A stretch of DNA of 64,000 bases. Source: Tubiluchus corallicola. Lineage: Eukaryota; Priapulida; Priapulimorpha; Priapulimorphida; Tubiluchidae. Shown here one piece after another: positions 60,301-64,000 of this stretch. The notes beneath the pieces were generated by a model. It made no database searches and was not told where the DNA came from. It saw nothing but the letters and a program-made list of their open reading frames with translations. The stretch spans positions 55,001 through 119,000 of the forward strand of contig JAQGDQ010000273.1 in NCBI GenBank assembly GCA_030141605.1. Reading direction: 5' to 3'. Within the stretch, counting starts at the first letter, position 1; each line of letters begins with the position of its first letter. A program made the position numbers and the translations under genes.

Positions 60301-63083
60301 GTGGATCCCACAGGACAAGGGTTAAATTGTGAGCATGTCCTCGGCCGTCCAGTTAGAGGGTCTACAATAGCAGCTACATTCTCGCCACATCTGTTCCTAA
60401 TATCAGCTACAGGTGGCTCTGTGAGTAGTGCAAAAGAACAAGAGTGCAAGACAGGAGCATAAGAAATGTGGTTGCACATTTATTAACAACGACAGTGCAC
60501 CAAACTACGAGTGAATAATGTTCCATTCATAAGAACATTTAGTAAAGAAACAAACAAGACGTGGACTATACAAGATTTATATCAGGCATACACAACTAGA
60601 TTCGATCCATCAATTCTAAACACTTGATATCTCTGAAAGACGAAGTTATATGGTCATCATAGTAGTCACAGGGCAGAGAAAGACACTGCATTTGTAAGCA
60701 ATTGACCAGTAAGTATCTACTAATAAGTTAGGGTGAGAAATTTTAAACAGTATTAGCTTAGAATAGATGGATAAAAACTGAGCCTGATATAAGTTGTGCA
60801 AACTGTTATTTCACATTAGGATTGCAGTGCCCATTAGTCTTTTTACTTGGAGATGGAGTTAGTTAAACAAGCATTAGTCACTGGTTGTTACTGGTGCTTC
60901 ATTAATTCGAATTACACATAAAAACATTTACAAAATAAAGAAAGTTTAATAAAGCGATGCACAAGTTAAAAATTGTATCAAACATAGCACAAAAAAGAAT
61001 CATATAAACAAAAAGTGCAAATGTGCAGGCTGTTAAGAGTTTAAAGAAACGTTTAAAGGAAGGCAAATCAAAGGAAATGATTATGACACAGGTGATCACT
61101 ACAAGTGATCATTATAAGCCGGTCCCTCATAACTCCTGAAGCAGAATATTACCCAAATTGCTAAATTCTGATACATTTCAAGTTTATAGAACATTTGGAA
61201 CATTACCAAAAACCTGTTAAATTCACTTTACTTATAATTTATTCAAACACTTCTGAGGCTATTATTCACACAATAACAGGTATTAAAAATACAAATATGC
61301 GCATGAATAACGAGCTTAAAATAATGCTGTGTTTACTGTTTACAACAGCAACAGCAAATTAAAATTATTGAAGATTTAGTGTTTTGTAAATATTTTTAAG
61401 TTTAATAAAAACTATTATTGTGACTGTTACTAGAATAGAAATTCATAGTATGCAGTCCTGAATAAACTTTCAGTGAAAACTAACAACACAATAAGGCTTT
61501 ATAAAACTAACTTTAAAACATGAATAATCTTGTAACCAATTTAGGAATTATTCTATATGGGAATGTAAATGTAACTTGTTACATGACTGAAATGCCCAGA
61601 GTGAAAAAAGTTTATACAGAAAGGAGGAAATAGCAGTTACTAATAAACATAAAAGAAAATATAAATTTTTATTTCACTGATTGAGCATAAGCACAAAACA
61701 TGCATTTTAACTAAGTCATGCATAGCGCTAAGCAGGCAAAAATGAAAAGAAACCTTAAAAAAGGCGGAAAATAAAAAATACGAAGAAACACGGCTGCCAC
61801 TCTTGCCATGCAACGTCTGTCCGATCAATGAAATTCACTCTGCTGTGCTGCTACCATCATCCAAGCATCTCCCCTTTTGCTTATCCTTCCGTCCATTCCT
61901 CAGCAGCAGCCGCCACGAAAATCTGATTCAAGCAGCGGAGAAAGAAGAACGCGAAATACAGTCACGGCTCGCAAATAAAAACACTTGAGAAAACAGGCAG
62001 AGCAAAACAGCTAAAACTTCGAAAAAAAGGATAGTCGCTCAAGGAAGAGCAAACAGCTTCTATAAAGCAGTTGAATTCAAAACCAATTCTCCAAAAAAAA
62101 CACGAACAAGTTCTCTCCATTTCACAAAAAATAGCGTCTATTTATCATGTACATCAAGATAGAGCAAGAAATGGCAAAAGCACTTGAAAATAATAACTGC
62201 CGGAGTTCGAAAACTGTTTATTTTGAAAACAGGAAAAAGTGGCGCATAACCTCAAAAAGTAACTTGTTATTGTTACCAATTATTATGAGACAAAAGTAAC
62301 ATATTACTGTCACATATTTGCACATTTTTTGTATGAAAAATGTTTTCTTGTACTGTTTGGAGATCTAAAGAATGTAATAAGCATTTGAATTGGACACTAA
62401 AGTAAAATACAGTTACGTTACAGGCTTTCCCAAATGCAACACACAAAAAAGCTAACAAATTACTGTAGAGCACTTGAAATGTGCTATTCATATACACTTA
62501 CCTTACTGAGGTACCTAAACACCTAGCAATAGCTGTCCTGGCAGCTCAGTTTATATCAGTCTCCAAAGACCTTGTTTCACAAGTTTTTTTTGCTGTTAAT
62601 GATTTTAAATTTTTAATGATGAGAATGGATTAAAAAATTCAGATGATTTTGATCATTTCTTGCTCATGGCATGTCTAGCAGTGACATTAACTACAAAATG
62701 AGAGAATATAATTTATGCAAGCACACAACATCAAATGTGCAAGCAGTTTCAATAATAACAAATAAAGAAAAATTATATCCACATACTTAATATGTGTTTT
62801 TGTGCAACAAATAATAAATTCACATACCTTTCCTTCTGGTGCATAAAGCCCTTCAAAATGGCCACTTTTTCCACAAAAATTAGTGTTATAATATTACATC
62901 TGAAAAAACTTACCTCCGATAACAGTTAAGGTGACACGACCCTCTACTGTGCCAGCTGCATTGGTTGCCACACAGACATAGACTCCATCATTTGAACTGT
63001 CCACATTGGAAATAATTAAGCTGCCACTGCTGTCTGCACGAGCATTTCCTGGTAATGGTCCTTGTGCTATGCCAAAACTCCAT
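33068..63083 (-). CDS. HSPG2: Perlecan (heparan sulfate proteoglycan 2), 3' part
   Basis: Secreted basement-membrane proteoglycan (vertebrate HSPG2, fly trol, worm unc-52). Thirty of the 31 exons here, taking exon 9 or exon 10 and leaving out exon 3, read as about 1,567 residues plus stop with matching intron phases. Order: C-terminal half of an Ig domain, one lustrin-type cysteine module, eight Ig domains (about residues 111-835), then LG1, two EGF, LG2, two EGF, LG3 (about 836-1535), exactly the endorepellin layout, and a tail with two Ser-Gly sites among acidic residues. Most Ig domains are split in half by an intron, and most junctions are phase 1, so modules can be skipped or swapped in frame. 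The 5' part (signal peptide, SEA, LDLa, laminin IV domains) must lie beyond 64000. Introns are 0.05-2.9 kb and hold several transposon remnants. Confidence 0.93.
33947..34050 (-). CDS. HSPG2: Perlecan exon 30: LG3
   Basis: 104 bp, phase 2 in, phase 1 out. Encodes RTGQESNITIDEEEVVSGRS, GDSLMLNTDGNIYFG. Confidence 0.9.
34598..34681 (-). CDS. HSPG2: Perlecan exon 29: LG3
   Basis: 84 bp, phase 2 on both sides. Encodes YELGSGAAVLETTTKVDDG then EIHKVIIQ, the LG strand that aligns with RYDMGSGPAII of LG1. Confidence 0.9.
35142..35252 (-). CDS. HSPG2: Perlecan exon 28: LG3
   Basis: 111 bp, phase 2 on both sides, acceptor TTTTTTGCAG. Encodes ADTSDGLLMWQGQRPG, MALGHDYQYLLLQDGVLIY. Confidence 0.93.
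35262..35404. repeat. 71-bp tandem duplication beside exon 28
   Basis: Units 35262-35332 and 35333-35403 are essentially identical, so the duplication is recent or an assembly product. The array begins 9 bp from the 5' edge of exon 28 and each unit carries a CTCTGCA, the complement of a TGCAG acceptor like that of the exon. Confidence 0.9.
35669..35780 (-). CDS. HSPG2: Perlecan exon 27: LG3 start
   Basis: 112 bp, phase 1 in, phase 2 out at TTTAA|GTATGA. Encodes FQGNSYLEFDKEVLPHGTG and TIELSFK. Confidence 0.9.
36160..36306 (-). CDS. HSPG2: Perlecan exon 26: EGF4
   Basis: 147 bp, phase 1 on both sides. Encodes CFEKLPCLNGGTC and ECDCPKGFGGRLCGDG, one EGF module. Confidence 0.95.
37227..37401 (-). 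CDS. HSPG2: Perlecan exon 25: LG2 end and EGF3
   Basis: 175 bp. Encodes LNINGDDFDLINSPDIVDS, then the EGF CDDSPCINGGTC...FCSCPVDYTG. A 37402-38356 intron with no other feature separates it from exon 24. Confidence 0.94.
38357..38601 (-). CDS. HSPG2: Perlecan exon 24: LG2
   Basis: 245 bp, phase 1 in, phase 0 out (donor GTATGT). Encodes ENEWITIVAERNNQDGSLS, LNTPLYVGGVTNK and STGFYGCISL. Confidence 0.94.
39217..39343 (-). CDS. HSPG2: Perlecan exon 23: LG2
   Basis: 127 bp, phase 0 in, phase 1 out. Encodes QITDGIILYSSQRENGEGD, LALKDGYIEFRFDTGSG. Follows exon 22 directly in frame. Confidence 0.93.
39625..40034 (-). CDS. HSPG2: Perlecan exon 22: LG1 end, EGF1, EGF2, LG2 start
   Basis: 410 bp, the largest exon, phase 1 in, phase 0 out. 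Encodes GCISQLKRG, the EGF pair (CENGGTC...CKCPVAYAGPTC and CGDGRC...CECPIGKAGTRC) and AFSGNSYIAFSKL of LG2. Acceptor is TTTCAAG, with a weak pyrimidine tract. Confidence 0.94.
40380..40529 (-). CDS. HSPG2: Perlecan exon 21: LG1
   Basis: 150 bp, phase 1 on both sides. Encodes QLFVDDYEVVNGTS, NLYLGAVPDFDNIAK and GFRTGFVG. Confidence 0.95.
41025..41207 (-). CDS. HSPG2: Perlecan exon 20: LG1 core
   Basis: 183 bp, phase 1 on both sides. Encodes GLILYNGQKEGGGGDFLS, AELRYDMGSGPAIIRS and WHTVQFKRDRK, all typical of LG folds. Confidence 0.95.
41664..41905 (-). CDS. HSPG2: Perlecan exon 19: last Ig end and LG1 start
   Basis: 242 bp. Encodes HTGFYVCVATNAYGEQ, then without a linker exon PLSYIALPTINDAYLDLDMT and ISFRPESTDG, the first strands of laminin G domain LG1. 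It marks the domain IV to V boundary. Confidence 0.93.
42036..42168 (-). CDS. HSPG2: Perlecan exon 18: last Ig, N-terminal half
   Basis: 133 bp, phase 1 in, phase 2 out at donor GTACGT. Encodes VPNIVEFAGTIFTHLGGT, VSVPCKALGSPLPTVTWRK. Confidence 0.93.
43047..43194 (-). CDS. HSPG2: Perlecan exon 17: Ig C-terminal half
   Basis: 148 bp, phase 0 in, phase 1 out. Encodes VFGGLPETAEVDNGKLTL and RSEDAGAYVCSASNFAGT. Separated from exon 16 by a 2.8-kb intron holding the hAT-like MITE. Confidence 0.93.
43871..44023. mobile_element. hAT-like MITE with 8-bp target duplication
   Basis: 153 bp with terminal inverted repeats: TAGTGTTGCTCCGGATA at the left and the complement of TAGTGATGCTCCAGATA at the right (two mismatches in 17). 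Flanked by a perfect 8-bp duplication ATTATGAC at 43863-43870 and 44024-44031, the length made by hAT transposases. The inside is rich in GATATCG-like subrepeats and is non-coding. It lies in the intron between perlecan exons 16 and 17. Confidence 0.85.
45964..46082 (-). CDS. HSPG2: Perlecan exon 16: Ig N-terminal half
   Basis: 119 bp, phase 1 in, phase 0 out, acceptor with a (T)10 tract. Encodes RPTIQVSIDRKNETVVEGQ, VFTCTAVGTPTPYITWSR. Confidence 0.92.
46441..46532 (-). mobile_element. Partial copy of the MITE-like element at 54138
   Basis: Exact 25-bp reverse-complement match (46508-46532 with 54138-54162), then the related AAAAACAAGGAAAAGGAAAG arm. The opposite arm is not clear, so the copy is probably truncated or diverged. 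Confidence 0.45.
46884..46981 (-). CDS. HSPG2: Perlecan exon 15: Ig C-terminal part
   Basis: 98 bp, phase 2 in, phase 1 out. Encodes IQNLREEDRGRYICTATNE and VYLYVEG. Two AGs could be the acceptor; the upstream one (GATTAG, before 46981) is chosen because it keeps the frame from exon 14 and gives LQIQNLREEDRG, a normal Ig strand E-F. Confidence 0.85.
47892..48470 (+). pseudogene. Decayed pogo/Tigger transposase, C-terminal part
   Basis: The plus-strand frame from 47892 reads LNTTSLIQTCDQGITRTSKA then YCRKERQTRVLEAMDS, matching the DDE-domain block of Tigger/pogo transposases (NTTS-x-Q-x-x-DQG). A second frame at 48146-48466 continues with VTEHTIQNCFSHA and FETWDEIDSAI, the usual C-terminal region. 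Frameshifted, with no N-terminal CENP-B-like domain seen. It sits antisense in a perlecan intron. Confidence 0.8.
48863..49025 (-). CDS. HSPG2: Perlecan exon 14: Ig N-terminal part
   Basis: 163 bp, phase 1 in, phase 2 out at donor GTACGT. Encodes VSPTVQVSPPQITQPIGGTA, FTCNVTGIPKPTIVWSKD and FGSAL. The following 1.9-kb intron holds a dead pogo-type transposase on the opposite strand. Confidence 0.88.
49153..49300 (-). CDS. HSPG2: Perlecan exon 13: Ig C-terminal half
   Basis: 148 bp, phase 0 in, phase 1 out. Encodes ESGSLNPTAVERDGVLEIRS and PADAGNYRCHASNQAGSRE. A (TTA)n run lies just outside it at 49330-49348. Confidence 0.93.
50015..50127 (-). CDS. HSPG2: Perlecan exon 12: Ig N-terminal half
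   Basis: 113 bp, phase 1 in, phase 0 out. Encodes VPPRVTVSPQSLKVEPGS, VQFSCQAEGTDPIDYQWTK. Confidence 0.92.
50610..50786 (-). CDS. HSPG2: Perlecan exon 11: Ig C-terminal half
   Basis: 177 bp, phase 1 on both sides. Encodes NLEWAKLGGQLPAGHQVSGG, RTSEEDAGYYVCTAESRLG. Completes the domain whose first half is exon 9 or 10. Confidence 0.93.
52638..52760 (-). CDS. HSPG2: Perlecan exon 10: Ig N-terminal half, variant b
   Basis: 123 bp, phase 1 on both sides, acceptor TTCTTTTTTTAG, donor GTATAT. Encodes NVTSSPSRLSVSVGSTAE then FTCTIHG, aligning with exon 9 over about 24 residues (SPSxLxVSVGxxAEFxCxxHG). Only 53 bp separate it from exon 9. Likely a mutually exclusive alternative, or else an extra half domain. 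Confidence 0.82.
52814..52918 (-). CDS. HSPG2: Perlecan exon 9: Ig N-terminal half, variant a
   Basis: 105 bp, phase 1 on both sides, donor GTAAGT. Encodes YGQLIVSPPSLAVSVGQIAE then FVCVAHG: first Ig Cys, no Trp. It is similar to the next exon; either can join to exon 11, which carries the Trp and second Cys. Confidence 0.82.
53259..53404 (-). CDS. HSPG2: Perlecan exon 8: Ig C-terminal half
   Basis: 146 bp, phase 2 in, phase 1 out. Encodes TGIQLASSLETTNSAVVEIS and LSDAGIYICVSSNAAGETR; completes the domain started in exon 7. Confidence 0.92.
53735..53852 (-). CDS. HSPG2: Perlecan exon 7: Ig N-terminal half
   Basis: 118 bp, phase 1 in, phase 2 out (GAC GC|GTAAGT). Encodes VPKISISPESPIIVNVGSS, VRFECVAEADPPPTVYWQD. 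First Cys and core Trp. Confidence 0.9.
54138..54265. mobile_element. Palindromic MITE-like element
   Basis: Arms 54153-54198 and about 54213-54259 are imperfect reverse complements (AATGAATAAA...AAGGAAAAAGAAAG against its complement), able to fold as one long hairpin. The first 25 bases recur exactly, inverted, at 46508-46532 in another perlecan intron. No coding capacity. Confidence 0.55.
54505..54693 (-). CDS. HSPG2: Perlecan exon 6: Ig C-terminal half
   Basis: 189 bp, phase 1 on both sides. Encodes IPAPQVTWERVGG, GVLQFTSVTGAEQGSYICTA and TNDAGSVSATAQLLVQG. Carries the core Trp and second Cys of the domain begun in exon 5. Confidence 0.92.
54960..55052 (-). CDS. HSPG2: Perlecan exon 5: Ig N-terminal half
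   Basis: 93 bp, phase 1 on both sides. Encodes RERPEIEIYPEYTQTISSGS and VYFQCRVVGG. First Ig cysteine only; pairs with exon 6. Confidence 0.88.
55414..55704 (-). CDS. HSPG2: Perlecan exon 4: complete Ig domain
   Basis: 291 bp, phase 1 on both sides. Encodes VPPTVELDPERQTVAQGS, TIRCIVTG, ITWSRQG and EDRGIYICSAENSIG: both cysteines and the core Trp are in one exon, unlike its neighbours. Confidence 0.93.
58096..58304 (-). CDS. HSPG2: Perlecan exon 3: second lustrin module with stop (alternative last exon)
   Basis: Acceptor CCTACTAACAG, enters in phase 1 like exons 2 and 4. Encodes ETRLPPLLPPTYHQCKNL, PNTGEPQTCSFWSWCPNG and DAPSVCCPEP, then RFIYRQ and TAG at 58096-58098. No good donor lies before the stop, so inclusion ends the protein; exons 1-2-4 also join in frame without it. 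It is best read as an alternative terminal exon giving a short perlecan isoform. Confidence 0.7.
60257..60418 (-). CDS. HSPG2: Perlecan exon 2: lustrin-type cysteine module
   Basis: 162 bp, phase 1 on both sides, acceptor CTACTCACAG, donor GTCAGT. Encodes RCGENVAAIVDPLTGRPRTC then NPCPVGSTCN and AVCCPG. The spacing P-x-TGxPxTC...CPxGxxC...CCP matches the lustrin cysteine-rich repeat. Being symmetric, it can be included or skipped without a frame change. Confidence 0.82.
62914..63083 (-). CDS. HSPG2: Perlecan exon 1: Ig domain, C-terminal half
   Basis: Acceptor TTTTACAG, donor GTAAGT. Encodes SFGIAQGPLPGNARADSSG and DDGVYVCVATNAAG-like sequence (read NDGVYVCVATNAAG). Enters with a split codon (one base), so the exon with the first Ig half lies beyond the window or unseen in 63084-64000. 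Confidence 0.88.
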
Positions 63084-63739
63084 CTGTAAAAGAGTATATA
63101 ACCATAGAACATTTTTGCATTCAGTACTTGTCATACACAATTTCTCATAACTTGCAGACAAAATACAAAGAAGTTCCATGTAAGAAATGGTCGACTAAAA
63201 ACTGAAAAGGTGTTGATTTTGCCTAGCAAACAAACTTTGACGTTGCTTAGTTACAAACTTTCACAGACATATTGGAGCAATAATCCCTCTATTTTGTTTT
63301 TGGCAACATCAAAACTATTGCATCCTTAGCTCTATGCTCTAAATTTAAACTAATTAAGAAAATGTGTAAATGTAATTAAAAACTTGTGTTATATCTGCAC
63401 TTTCAGCTATCGAGGATAAGTGCTCGTAAAGACTTAAAAGTGGTCAATGTGTCGGTAATACATAGACTTTTGGGGCTCTACCTAGACCAAACTGGTAGCA
63501 CTTACAGCCGTCTTACAATACATTAGCTGTTTTTTGCACCTCTCGCCCCGAATGAGCTCAAGTACCCACTCCATTAAACATGACAATGTGGACTCTTAAC
63601 ATGTTTGTTAAGTGACAGGTAACCGAGGCAGATATAGGGAGAAAACCTATTCAAATTACAATATAAAAAATCATAATCAGGGATAAATTAATGTATCACT
63701 CCATTTTTGAAAAATAAGTACTGTCCATAAAATACTATA

Positions 63740-64000
63740 CAGTCAACCCTCGTTAAACCGGACTAATTGGGGGGGTGGGTGGTCCAGTTTAGCCGATTGT
63801 CCGATTTATCCGATATACCTATACAGTATATGGTCTATATTATACAGGAATAATCACCTTAATAAGGCCTATATACATTGCACTATATACTATACTGTAT
63901 ATTACTTTAAAATAGTTAACTTGTGAGGATAAAGAAATTATTGTACAGTTGGTAGGCCGTGTTGTGTTTAGCGCTCCTGCTCGGACGGAAATCGGTCAGT
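63740..64000. mobile_element. Tigger/pogo-like DNA transposon end
   Basis: CAGTCAACCCTCGTTAAACC starting at 63740, preceded by TA, matches the terminal inverted repeat pattern of Tigger/pogo elements. The usual TCCGATTTATCCG subterminal block follows. The other end is beyond the window. Confidence 0.65.

Overview
This is nuclear DNA from an animal: AT-rich, intron-rich, full of microsatellites and dead transposons, with GT-AG spliced genes for an extracellular matrix proteoglycan, a receptor guanylate cyclase and a chemoreceptor-like membrane protein. Vertebrates lack the gustatory-receptor superfamily, so the source is probably an invertebrate. I cannot name the phylum. No bacterial features (operons, RBS, CRISPR) are present.

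Layout. (1) 1-9387: repeats only: 3' ends of two non-LTR retrotransposons, a (TA)n run, a 560-bp pentanucleotide satellite and diverged repeat families. (2) 9388-22102, + strand: the 3' five exons of a membrane guanylate cyclase of the nitrate/nitrite-sensing (NIT) domain class. Its N-terminus is not visible. (3) 24127-27191, - strand: a complete four-exon, 413-residue gustatory-receptor-like (GRL) seven-helix protein. I assembled it from one long ORF and three short exons that ORF calling misses. It ends in the family's TY-x5-QF signature, and its three introns, all phase 0, sit near the C-terminus as in insect Gr/Or genes. (4) 27192-33067: intergenic, with a broken reverse transcriptase and a 17-bp perfect inverted repeat containing a CRE palindrome. 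(5) 33068-63083, - strand: the 3' part of a perlecan (HSPG2) gene. I place 31 exons; apart from the alternative terminal exon 3 they read in one uninterrupted frame of about 1,567 residues (one of exons 9/10 counted). The order is half an Ig domain, a lustrin-type cysteine module, eight Ig domains, then LG1-EGF-EGF-LG2-EGF-EGF-LG3 (endorepellin, domain V) and a short acidic Ser-Gly tail. The 5' end lies beyond the window. (6) 63740-64000: the end of a Tigger/pogo-like DNA transposon.

The perlecan homologue would be secreted to basement membrane. The cyclase and the GRL protein are both likely sensory membrane proteins and converge tail to tail about 2 kb apart. Points most worth checking: the GRL gene and its intron positions; two tandem, similar perlecan exons (9 and 10), each encoding the same half of one Ig domain and separated by a 53-nt intron; an in-phase perlecan exon that ends in a stop after a second lustrin module, implying a short isoform; and a GC-AG intron in the cyclase. 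Exon limits were read by eye from splice motifs, frame and family patterns; no alignment or RNA evidence was available.
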